Part shown: piece by piece, positions 36,664-43,969 of the stretch
Position numbering within the stretch: position 1 is the stretch's first letter
Layout: each line of letters starts with the position of its first letter
NCBI RefSeq assembly: GCF_007992715.1
Contig: NZ_BKAU01000006.1
Coordinates: forward strand, 1 to 64,000
DNA from: Chitinophaga cymbidii
GTDB lineage: Bacteria; Bacteroidota; Bacteroidia; Chitinophagales; Chitinophagaceae
Direction of reading: 5' to 3'
Length of the DNA stretch: 64,000 nucleotides
Notes under the pieces: model-generated
The model's database searches: none
Seen by the model: only the letters and a program-made list of their open reading frames with translations
Told to the model about the DNA's origin: nothing
Position numbers and translations under genes: made by a program

Positions 36664-36708
36664 AAACGGAATCTTCAGGATGTGAAACTTGAAGACTTCC
36701 GTTTTTTT
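36664..36708 (+). terminator. Terminator after tRNA-Leu copy 2
   Basis: AAACGGAA plus CTTCA pair with TGAAG plus TTCCGTTT (small internal loop), ending in seven T. It sits 10 bases from the Fic stop codon and may serve both directions. Confidence 0.88.
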
Positions 36709-36718
36709 ATTGTTGTAA

Positions 36719-37510
36719 TCATTGTTTCTTTTGAATAAACTCTAGCTTCGCCTCTAAACTCTCTATCAATCTGTCTGCTAGAAAGTCCAGCATTGGGCTT
36801 ATATCTTCATCGGACTTCTCAAAACGCTTCAGATATTCCTCTCTATCAACATCTTTTATGAAAATAGGAGGATAGCCCTCTTTCAGCAGGATTAAATTGG
36901 TAAATAGCCTCCCTATCCGGCCATTACCATCACTGAATGCATGTATCCTGTTTAAAAGTTCCTGGTGAAAGCGTGTTGCAATAGTCAAAGGATGTCTGTT
37001 AACATCATGTATATCTATTTGCTGCAGTTGCTCGTTGGTTGTATGGATCAATTCTTCCATTGCAGATGCAACTTCAGTTGGTAATAGGTAATTATGTATT
37101 TTCCCATTACTCCTCATCGTATAATTCTCAAAAACTTTGTATTGACCAGGGCTATAAAGTCCATCATCATTCCATTGCGCTAAGTCTTTCATCAGTTCTT
37201 TATGTAATGCCTTTATATTATCCTCTGATATAGTTTGAGAACTATAATTGGCAAATACATTGTTTAAAATATTCTGATGATTTACTAAGTCCAGAAGTTC
37301 CCCGGGAGCAGCATTTGGAGGAGTTACAAAATCTTTAAGTAGTTTGATGGTTTGACCGTAAGTAAGCGTATTGCCTTCCAGCTTATTGGAGTTGTAGGTG
37401 AAATCTATCTTTACTTTTTCAAAGAAGGCTTCGTTCCATTCTTTGCGAGGAGCAAGGTCTTCTATCTTGTTTTTCAGGGTATTTATTTTCCTTATCTTAT
37501 GTTCAATCAT
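36719..37510 (-). CDS. Fic family protein (AMP-transferase fold) with N-terminal inhibitory helix
   Basis: This is a 263-residue protein. The Fic motif reads HAFSDGNGRIGR with catalytic His190; the usual acidic position is Asp instead of Glu. The N-terminal alpha-inhibitory motif (S/T)xxxE(G/N) is present as SNKLEGN (Ser41, Glu45), which makes it a class II Fic that can block its own ATP site. Fic enzymes usually attach AMP to hydroxyl groups of target proteins. The start overlaps the stop of a 79-residue gene by 4 bases (ATGA), so translation is coupled. The pair is AT-rich compared with the surrounding chromosome and lies directly behind tRNA-Leu, which suggests acquisition. Confidence 0.92.
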   Translation of the reverse strand: MIEHKIRKINTLKNKIEDLAPRKEWNEAFFEKVKIDFTYNSNKLEGNTLTYGQTIKLLKDFVTPPNAAPGELLDLVNHQNILNNVFANYSSQTISEDNIKALHKELMKDLAQWNDDGLYSPGQYKVFENYTMRSNGKIHNYLLPTEVASAMEELIHTTNEQLQQIDIHDVNRHPLTIATRFHQELLNRIHAFSDGNGRIGRLFTNLILLKEGYPPIFIKDVDREEYLKRFEKSDEDISPMLDFLADRLIESLEAKLEFIQKKQ

Positions 37511-37746
37511 TCTTTAAAGTCTATCTCGTAGTCGAATCCTTTGATCTGTATTTTCCGGAGCCATTTTTTATATAAATTATGACCAATTACAAGCTTCCCG
37601 TCTTTCTTGTAAACAGTTTCTCCCACAATGAAAGTTTGAAGATCACGCCTGAATTCTTTTTGTAAATCATCCAAAAAAATATCTTCTTTTTTAGATAAAG
37701 TCCATAAGGCGCTAATTCTTTCTGATATAGAAACCAGCAAGTTCAT
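37507..37746 (-). CDS. Small protein coupled to Fic (unknown)
   Basis: This is a 79-residue charged protein (ISERISALWTLSKKEDIF, LQKEFRRDLQTFIVGETV, KLVIGHNLYKKWLRKIQ). No membrane segment or signal is present and no (S/T)xxxEG inhibitory motif is seen, so it is not a FicA/VbhA-type antitoxin in the classical sense. The coupled ATGA overlap with the Fic gene argues that the two act together, as regulator, target or adaptor. I do not recognise a family. Confidence 0.65.
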   Translation of the reverse strand: MNLLVSISERISALWTLSKKEDIFLDDLQKEFRRDLQTFIVGETVYKKDGKLVIGHNLYKKWLRKIQIKGFDYEIDFKE

Positions 37747-37878
37747 AATATTAAATTGGAATAATACTGTACAAATTTAAGAAATTCTTATTTAACAGGA
37801 AGAAAGCGGTATGTTGAATATGGTAAATGTTTAATATTTTATCTCGAAGCATAGCCGCTTTAACCTCCACCCCAGGCT

Positions 37879-37893
37879 GGTTTGATATTTCTC
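37879..37893. repeat. Left copy of a 15-base direct repeat
   Basis: GGTTTGATATTTCTC occurs here and again, identically, at 39091-39105. The two copies flank the orphan gene at 38016 and its upstream and downstream gaps (1.2 kb apart). Confidence 0.5.
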
Positions 37894-38015
37894 GTTGTAC
37901 GGGCACGTGTGATGTTTGAATATTACCGGACTTTTTGTTTGATAATCACCAATTCCCTAGCCCAACCTTCTCCGGAAATAGTGTTATATTCATGTATCAA
38001 CAAAATCGCACCCCA

Positions 38016-38780
38016 ATGGCAAAGCAAACATCTTTGTTCACCTTCACAGGTAAAGCCGGCAATATGATCGGCTATTACCGGGACGGTAAACACTACTTCC
38101 GCAGCATGCCGGAGACAGTCCGGCAGACGACTGCCACCCGCCGCGCGGCACAGCGCTTCGGCGCGGCCAGCAGCAAAGCCCGCCTTATCCGCGGCGCATT
38201 CGCTAATGACCTCGATGTTCATTGTGACGCCGGGCATATCAACCGCCTCAACAAAACCATCATCAAAGGCGGTGTCCGTAACACCGAAGCCATCGCAGGC
38301 TTCCGCTTTAACCAGTACACGGGAACAGACCGCTTCTTTACCGTAGCACCTACGCTCTCGGAGAACAGGATACTGCATATCCCGCCGCAGGCATTGCCGC
38401 CGTTCAGGGGCATCTCCACGCTGGAAGTAAAAGTGATCGCCGCCCGCGTCCACTTCGGAGAGCGCCGGGTCACGGGCACTGAAACCGCCATGATCGTGCT
38501 GGATACCCGTGAAGCATTTGCAGGCGCAGCGCTCAACGTAGATGTGCCCGGCAAGGGAACGCTGATCGTAGCTTTGCAGGTAAGAGGCATGTGCGGCAGC
38601 CGGGCGTCCTTCAACAGGAAATACCTCGCCGCTGATATCATTGCAGTGCAGGAACCGCAAACAAAACAGGTCTTCCACAAACCTGAACACCAGCAACAGG
38701 CGATGCTGCAGCAGCGGCTGCAATCGCTGGCAACACCCGCGCATATCTCCCCAACCCCGCTTGTCATCCAGCGGGAATAA
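38016..38780 (+). CDS. Conserved hypothetical protein, Bacteroidota type
   Basis: The frame opens at 37935, but the ATG at 38016 (MAKQTSLFTFTGKAGNMIGY) gives a sensible start; the protein is 254 residues. The N-terminus has a small Gly-rich opening (TGKAGNMIGYYRDGKHYFRSMP) followed by a QTTATRRAAQRFGAASSKARLIR helix. This pattern reminds me of DUF6266-like proteins, whose function is unknown; the link is weak. The rest is beta-rich with charged loops, and the C-terminus (KPEHQQQAMLQQRLQSL) is a short helix. No signal peptide or catalytic motif is visible. It is isolated, GC-rich compared with the Fic island before it, and framed by a 15-base direct repeat. Confidence 0.6.
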   Translation: MAKQTSLFTFTGKAGNMIGYYRDGKHYFRSMPETVRQTTATRRAAQRFGAASSKARLIRGAFANDLDVHCDAGHINRLNKTIIKGGVRNTEAIAGFRFNQYTGTDRFFTVAPTLSENRILHIPPQALPPFRGISTLEVKVIAARVHFGERRVTGTETAMIVLDTREAFAGAALNVDVPGKGTLIVALQVRGMCGSRASFNRKYLAADIIAVQEPQTKQVFHKPEHQQQAMLQQRLQSLATPAHISPTPLVIQRE

Positions 38781-38980
38781 GCCATTCCCTGCCAGCGGAT
38801 GCATTTTGTTGAGTTAACTATCCATTGAACGTCATACCCTCCCACATCATATTTCAGTCAATTTCCCGCAAGCGCCAATGCTTGTAAAGGGGCTCCCTAT
38901 TGCCCAACTTTTCCAGGATACAGATTTTACACGCCCACACGAAGAGCAGACCATCTCCGCATCAAGTCCACCTTACCCAG

Positions 38981-39023
38981 TGTGATCCTTCGGTGATCAC
39001 ATAGCGATCCAATACTGATCACA
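38981..39023. promoter_or_regulatory. Candidate operator cluster upstream of the sulfatase
   Basis: TGTGATC (38981-38987) and GATCACA (38995-39001) are perfect inverted arms 7 bases apart. A further TGATCACA lies at 39016-39023, exactly 22 bases after the TGATCACA at 38994-39001. Two helical turns between copies suits a dimeric regulator. The sulfatase gene starts 130 bases downstream; the rest of the 370-base gap shows nothing clear except the right copy of the 15-base repeat. Confidence 0.4.
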
Positions 39024-39090
39024 GTATGAACAGCTACCCGGAATATGTAGTTAAACCCTTTGCTTATAAGTAAAATACCCATCACAAACC

Positions 39091-39105
39091 GGTTTGATAT
39101 TTCTC
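39091..39105. repeat. Right copy of the 15-base direct repeat
   Basis: Identical to 37879-37893. It could also be part of the sulfatase promoter region, as it contains a TTTG. Confidence 0.5.
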
Positions 39106-39152
39106 TGTTTTTGAAATCTGTTATTTATAACTTAGGGTCATAAATAAATATC

Positions 39153-40799
39153 ATGAATTCAGGTTGGAAATCCTTCTTTTACAAGCATATCACCCTCATA
39201 GCCATATTCTTTCTGATCACAGTGGATGTTTGCCATGCCGCGCCCCGGCAACTTGATAAGGGTAATGACGAGCGCCCCAATATCATCATCATCCTCGCCG
39301 ATGATATGGGCTTTTCAGATATCGGTTGTTATGGCAGTGAAATTCCAACCCCCAATATTGATCAACTGGCGAAAGATGGCGTACGGTTCACGCAGTTCTA
39401 CAATAATGCCCGCTGCTGCCCGAGCCGCGCAAGCCTGCTGACCGGTTTATACCCGCATGAAAGCGGCATCGGAAGAATGGCGGAAGACCCGGAAGATCCT
39501 AAAGCGAACGACGAAGGCGTAGATGGTTACCGTGGATACTTAACCAAAAATTCGGTGACCATAGCAGAAGTACTTCAACCGGCGGGCTATCATACCTATA
39601 TGACCGGCAAATGGCATGTGGGCATGCATGGCCGGGAAAAGTGGCCCTTGCAAAGAGGGTTTGAAAAGTTTTACGGCATATTATCCGGCGGTTCCAGCTA
39701 TCTGAAGCCATTTCCGCCACGGGGGATTACGGCTGACAATGGAGAAACGCAGTATGATTTTCCCGAAGGTTACTACACAACGGATGCTTTTGCGGACAAC
39801 GCGGTGGGTTTTATCAGGCAGCAGCACGACGATGCTCCATTTTTTCTCTACCTGGCGTTCACCGCGCCACACTGGCCATTACAGGCTAAACCCGGGGACG
39901 TAGAAAAGTTCAGGGACAAGTATGCGATGGGCTGGGATTCGATCAGGCATGAACGTTGGAGAAAGCAGCTCGCCATGGGCCTGGTAAAGCCAGGTTGGGA
40001 GGTTGCCGGCCGTGAAATGCGTCCCTGGAATGAATTAAGCGAACAGGAACAGAAAGACGTTGCTTACCGCATGAGCGTTTATTCCGCCCAGATTTATTGC
40101 ATGGATTATAACATCGGCAAGTTGCTGGATGAATTAAAGCGGTCCGGCAAGCTGGATAATACCCTGATAATGTTTCTTTCTGATAATGGCGCCTGTGCGG
40201 AGCCTTATAAGGAGCTGGGAGGGAAGCCTGTAGAAGAAGTCAATAATCCCCGCAGCTTCTGGTTTCCTTCTTACGGCACAGGATGGGCTAACGTATCGAA
40301 CGTGCCATATAAAAAATGGAAGAATACAACCTATGAAGGCGGAACGTCCACTCCTCTCATTGTGAGCTGGCCGAAGGCCATGAAAAAGAGAAAAGGCAAG
40401 CTCGTTTCCTCACCTTATCACATTATTGATATCATGTCAACCGTTGTCAATGCGGCGAACACCAGTTATCCTTCTGTTTACCAGGGCAACTCCATTATCA
40501 GGACGGAAGGAATCAACATGCTGCCGGCAATTCTCAAAGGCCAGGGCAAAACGCATGACTATTTTTACTGGGAACATGAGGAAAACTGCGCCATTCTGCA
40601 TGGCAACTGGAAAGCGGTGAAGAAATTGCCCAAAGGCCGGTGGGAGCTGTATGATCTGTCAAACGACCGCTCAGAGCGTTTTGATGTAGCGCATAACCAC
40701 CAGGAGATCGTTGATAATCTTGGTGCGAAATGGCAAAAGTGGGCGGACGCTCATAAGGTCTTTCCCAAAGGCCGGATTTATTATAACCGGCACAAGTAA
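39153..40799 (+). CDS. Secreted sulfatase (arylsulfatase family S1)
   Basis: This 548-residue protein has a signal-anchor-like N-terminus (ITLIAIFFLITVDVCHAA). The core opens with PNIIIILADDMGFSDIGCYG, which carries the metal-binding Asp pair. The sulfatase signature CCPSRASLLTG follows, with Cys88 as the residue expected to become formylglycine. Further core motifs are GKWHVG, PFFLYLAFTAPHWP and LSDNGAC. The end has the usual alpha/beta C-terminal subdomain (GNWKAVKKLPKGRWELYDL). It removes sulfate esters from glycans or other molecules, probably in the periplasm; the exact substrate is unknown. No SusCD or maturase gene is adjacent, so it stands alone. Confidence 0.92.
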   Translation: MNSGWKSFFYKHITLIAIFFLITVDVCHAAPRQLDKGNDERPNIIIILADDMGFSDIGCYGSEIPTPNIDQLAKDGVRFTQFYNNARCCPSRASLLTGLYPHESGIGRMAEDPEDPKANDEGVDGYRGYLTKNSVTIAEVLQPAGYHTYMTGKWHVGMHGREKWPLQRGFEKFYGILSGGSSYLKPFPPRGITADNGETQYDFPEGYYTTDAFADNAVGFIRQQHDDAPFFLYLAFTAPHWPLQAKPGDVEKFRDKYAMGWDSIRHERWRKQLAMGLVKPGWEVAGREMRPWNELSEQEQKDVAYRMSVYSAQIYCMDYNIGKLLDELKRSGKLDNTLIMFLSDNGACAEPYKELGGKPVEEVNNPRSFWFPSYGTGWANVSNVPYKKWKNTTYEGGTSTPLIVSWPKAMKKRKGKLVSSPYHIIDIMSTVVNAANTSYPSVYQGNSIIRTEGINMLPAILKGQGKTHDYFYWEHEENCAILHGNWKAVKKLPKGRWELYDLSNDRSERFDVAHNHQEIVDNLGAKWQKWADAHKVFPKGRIYYNRHK

Positions 40800-40936
40800 T
40801 AGATAGCTGAATTTTTTATCCTCCGAAAGCGGCACCGGATAAGGGTTTCTGTAAACTGTTCCATGTTTTTTCATATTCCTCCGCCATTTCAGGCACGTTT
40901 ATTGGATAATGCTGCCCGAACCAAACACCCTGGAAT

Positions 40937-41635
40937 ATGAAGGTTAAACATTCCTATACCGGTGAATTGCAGGCTTCTGATACGCTTTTTCATTTCTCCG
41001 TTTCGTTGAAGGACAAACTGAACCTCCTGATCCTCGCACATCTTATCCTGTACTTCACTTACCTGGTCCTCGGTTGGGTCGGTACGCTGGAAGCGCCTTT
41101 CGGCGAAGGCAAGGTAGATGATATTTTCCGTCATTTTCTAGCCTTGTCCGCAAACGCTAACGACGCATTAAGCAACTGGTCCGCCAGCCTGTTCACCTAC
41201 CAGTTCATGCACTTCAATTTTGCGGAGCTGCTCATCAGCATGAGTGCGCTGTGGTTTTTCGGACATATCCTGAAAAGCAGGGTGGGAGTGACGAAAGTAG
41301 TGGTATTGTATTTCATATTCGCGGTGATCTCCGCAGTGATCTTTAATATAGCACATATCATCTTTCCCGTATTCGCCGGCCCCGGAGAGATCATGGACGG
41401 TGCTTTCGGCGGCGTACTCGGTGTTATGACCATTGCCACTTCCTTATACAGCAAAGTACGGTTTCGCCTGAATGATCGCATACAGCCCGCGCTCTGGCAG
41501 ATCTATGCGGTCGTTGTACTGTTAAGTCTTTTCTTGGTGTGCAAGAATAATATAGCCTATATTCTTGTGTATGCGGCGGGCATTTACCTGGGTGCAAGGT
41601 ATGCATCGGGGTTGAAGGGGAATACAGCGCAATAG
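40937..41635 (+). CDS. Rhomboid-family membrane protein without catalytic dyad (pseudoprotease)
   Basis: This 232-residue protein has about six helices in rhomboid order. It carries the conserved region FTYQFMHFNFAELLISMSALWFFGHIL, which matches the TxxFxHxxxxHLxxNMxxLxxFG pattern of rhomboid proteases. The active-site motif GxSGxxxG reads GAFGGVLG, with Phe157 in place of the nucleophilic Ser. The last helix reads YILVYAAGIYLGARYASG, where the catalytic His (usually HxxG) is absent. Both catalytic residues are thus lost, so it should bind or shuttle membrane proteins without cutting them, as known for iRhoms and derlins. The gene is alone between the sulfatase and the HxlR gene. Confidence 0.75.
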   Translation: MKVKHSYTGELQASDTLFHFSVSLKDKLNLLILAHLILYFTYLVLGWVGTLEAPFGEGKVDDIFRHFLALSANANDALSNWSASLFTYQFMHFNFAELLISMSALWFFGHILKSRVGVTKVVVLYFIFAVISAVIFNIAHIIFPVFAGPGEIMDGAFGGVLGVMTIATSLYSKVRFRLNDRIQPALWQIYAVVVLLSLFLVCKNNIAYILVYAAGIYLGARYASGLKGNTAQ

Positions 41636-41670
41636 GAAATCACCATAAAGCAGCATCAATGGCTTTTCCC

Positions 41671-42015
41671 TCAATTATTCCCGCGCATATGCTCATTCGC
41701 CCATTCCGCCAGACTATACAGATGCGGCAATAAACTCTGCCCTTTAGCGGTCAATGAATAATCCACCCGCGGCGGCACCTCCGGGTACACCTGCCGGGCA
41801 ACCAGTCCATCCTCCTGTAAATTCTTCAAGGTCGCCGTCAGCACCTTTTGCGATATGTCTCCGATCGTTTCATGCAGCTGCCGGTAACGCATCGGCCTTT
41901 CTGCCTGCCCCAATGTGAGCATAATCAGGGCTGTCCATTTATTACCAATACGATCAAACACATCTTTGACCGGGCAAAAGTCCACTGGTTCTGAATTTCT
42001 ACAAAAAACTCTCAT
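41671..42015 (-). CDS. HxlR family transcriptional regulator
   Basis: The frame runs to 42093, but the ATG at 42015 (MRVFCRNSEPVDFCPVKDVF) fits the family N-terminus, giving 114 residues. Family features are CPVKDVFDRIGNKWTALIMLTL, the winged helix RYRQLHETIGDISQKVLTATLKNLQEDGLV and a short wing (VPPRVDYSLTAKG). HxlR proteins often sense oxidants or electrophiles through the Cys near the N-terminus and repress a divergent gene. Here a DoxX-like gene is divergent, with GATCAATTGATC in between. Confidence 0.9.
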   Translation of the reverse strand: MRVFCRNSEPVDFCPVKDVFDRIGNKWTALIMLTLGQAERPMRYRQLHETIGDISQKVLTATLKNLQEDGLVARQVYPEVPPRVDYSLTAKGQSLLPHLYSLAEWANEHMRGNN

Positions 42016-42087
42016 AATAACCGTTTGATTTTCACTATTGCATACCCGCAGGTAAGTAACGAACCTGTTAGTACCGTATTTGTTGAT

Positions 42088-42099
42088 GATCAATTGATC
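42088..42099. promoter_or_regulatory. Palindrome between HxlR and DoxX-like genes
   Basis: GATCAATTGATC is a perfect 12-base palindrome in the shared upstream region (if HxlR starts at 42015) and a plausible operator for the HxlR protein. Confidence 0.4.
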
Positions 42100-42172
42100 G
42101 ATACTTTTGCCGCGATGGCCGTTATGGTCACAACGACAAGTAAAGTTACACGCTAAAATTTATCTTATAACG

Positions 42173-42538
42173 ATGAAATTGACCTATCGCATTGCTACGA
42201 TCATTTTTCTTGTATTGATGTTTTTAACGTCCATTACCGATTTTGCCAGGATGGATTTTGTGGCGGAGTCGATGACCCATCTTGGGTACCCGGATTACCT
42301 GCCGTTCCTGATCGGGTCGGGTAAGTGGATCGGGATCATACTGTTAAGCCTGCCGGGATATTCCCGCTTCAAGGAATGGGCTTATGCCGGTTTTACGGTG
42401 CTGTTTGTGGCGGCGGCGGCTTCGCATGCGATCGTGGGCGATCCTTTTGTAAACGTGATGGCGCCCTTGCTTTTCGAGGCGTTGTTGCTGGTGTCTTATG
42501 TGAGCATGGTAAAAATGCTTCGTCAGGATAAACGGTGA
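42173..42538 (+). CDS. DoxX-like small membrane protein
   Basis: The frame opens at 42107, but the ATG at 42173 (MKLTYRIATIIFLVLMFL) follows the family, giving 121 residues with four helices. Typical DoxX-like residues are HLGYPDYLPFLIGSGKWIGI and AAAASHAIVGDP. DoxX-like proteins are integral to the inner membrane, and some are linked to quinone or redox chemistry. The gene is divergent from the HxlR regulator, the classic arrangement for an HxlR-controlled gene. Confidence 0.85.
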   Translation: MKLTYRIATIIFLVLMFLTSITDFARMDFVAESMTHLGYPDYLPFLIGSGKWIGIILLSLPGYSRFKEWAYAGFTVLFVAAAASHAIVGDPFVNVMAPLLFEALLLVSYVSMVKMLRQDKR

Positions 42539-42573
42539 GGTAATTCCATAACAGGAGGCGCCGGTTTTTAAAA

Positions 42574-42607
42574 GCAAAAGGCTGCTCCCCGGGGAACAGC
42601 CTTTTGC
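42574..42607. terminator. Bidirectional terminator between DoxX-like and susD genes
   Basis: GCAAAAGGCTG and CAGCCTTTTGC are perfect arms, and TCCCCGGGGA between them forms an inner palindrome. A and T tracts within the arms serve both convergent genes. Confidence 0.85.
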
Positions 42608-42617
42608 AGTTGGACGG

Positions 42618-43952
42618 TCAGATCGCCGGGTCGGGCGGCGTATTGGGATTGTTATCTCTTTCTATCTGCGGATAAGGATAGAAGTTGCGGTTTCTTTCCT
42701 CACCGGGTTGGTTGGGGCCAGGGCGGCCGAAACGGCGGCTGTCTTCCAGCTCCTGGCCGCAAAGGAACATTTCAAGTCTTCTTTGTTTATAGATGTCGGT
42801 CAGCATTGCGGGCTGCGTCATCGGGCCGCTGTAGGGAGGCTGGTCAGCGCCGATGCCATAGATGTCCGTCGTCTTGGTACGCACAGCATCGAGCGCAGTT
42901 TTGGCCTGAACGAAAAGCGACTGGCGGGCATAGTTTTCCGCGATGATCAGCTGCATTTCACCGGGCAGATAAACAGGGTAGGAGGCGGTGGTGTTCAGCG
43001 CGAATGCTTTCAGCGGATAAGTGGTGGGGCCGGTCTGGCTGATGTAAAACCCTACACGCGGATCGCTGGCGGCGGGCACCGGCGCGAGGCCGTTGCGCAG
43101 GCCAAGGGTTGAATCGATGGCGCCGAATACGTTCACCGTAAAATTCCATTCCCCAAGCGGATTGGTGGTGGCTGTTGAGAACTGGAACTCTGATTTGACG
43201 GTCTGGCTGGCCGCCGCCGCATAGGTGATGGCTTTGTTCCCCGAAGCCGCATCATAAGTGCCGGAGATCATGCTCTGGACGTTGTAGTACCTGGCCAGCA
43301 GGGCTTTTACGGTATTCCTGACATCAATGCCCGGAGGTACTTTAGTCAGGAACTTTGCACTTGGTGTGGTGGAGGCAAGGTCCGCATCCGCGCTTTCCAG
43401 GATGGCGATGACATTTTGCAGGGCTTCCTGCCGTGGACTGAATTCTGCATTGACTTCGGTTTCCAGTGGTATTCTTTCATAGAACTGCACCAGTGTGCCT
43501 ATGCTCAATGCATAGAAGATGCTGGCATATGCTTTCAGTCCCACTTTGTCGCCCGCATCTGCGGCCACATTCAAATTGTTCAGCACCGTTTCCGCTTCTG
43601 TGCGGGCAAGCAGGCATTGCGTCCACATTTGTGAAACGACCGAGTTGTTGAGCGTAATAGCGCCTTTCCCTGTTTCCAGTTCTTTTTCCGTGGTGTTGCC
43701 AATGTTCAGTGTATATAACGCATACACGCTGTAAGCGCCGCCGATGGGCGCGCAATACAGGGGGCTTTGCCTGCCGATGGTGAAGCGCCGTTGCAGGCCG
43801 GCGCAAAGGTTCATGAGTGCGTCCGGACTGGTGGTCACGCTTGGCACCGAAGCGGTACTTGGATTGATGTATTCCTTATTGCAGGAGGCAATGGGGAAAG
43901 TGCTTGCCAGCAGCAGCCATAAAGTGATTTGTTTTATACGAAGCATTTTCAT
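42618..43952 (-). CDS. SusD/RagB family outer-membrane glycan-binding lipoprotein
   Basis: This 444-residue protein has a lipobox PIASC (Cys24). TPR-like helices follow (YASIFYALSIGTLVQFYERIPL, VKALLARYYNVQSM), and the C-terminal IYKQRRLEMFLCGQELEDSRRFGRPG motif is typical of RagB/SusD. It binds glycan or peptide ligands on the cell surface and lids the SusC channel. The gene starts 17 bases after the SusC stop on the same strand. No hydrolase or SusE gene is attached, so the substrate cannot be guessed. Confidence 0.9.
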   Translation of the reverse strand: MKMLRIKQITLWLLLASTFPIASCNKEYINPSTASVPSVTTSPDALMNLCAGLQRRFTIGRQSPLYCAPIGGAYSVYALYTLNIGNTTEKELETGKGAITLNNSVVSQMWTQCLLARTEAETVLNNLNVAADAGDKVGLKAYASIFYALSIGTLVQFYERIPLETEVNAEFSPRQEALQNVIAILESADADLASTTPSAKFLTKVPPGIDVRNTVKALLARYYNVQSMISGTYDAASGNKAITYAAAASQTVKSEFQFSTATTNPLGEWNFTVNVFGAIDSTLGLRNGLAPVPAASDPRVGFYISQTGPTTYPLKAFALNTTASYPVYLPGEMQLIIAENYARQSLFVQAKTALDAVRTKTTDIYGIGADQPPYSGPMTQPAMLTDIYKQRRLEMFLCGQELEDSRRFGRPGPNQPGEERNRNFYPYPQIERDNNPNTPPDPAI

Positions 43953-43969
43953 GATGTTACTTTTTGAGA

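Noticed and set aside
36572..38000. tRNA-Leu copy 2 as an attachment site for the Fic island
   Set aside because: I looked for a repeat of the tRNA 3' end downstream and found only a 6-7 base match near 37900, too short to claim an att site; no integrase gene is present.
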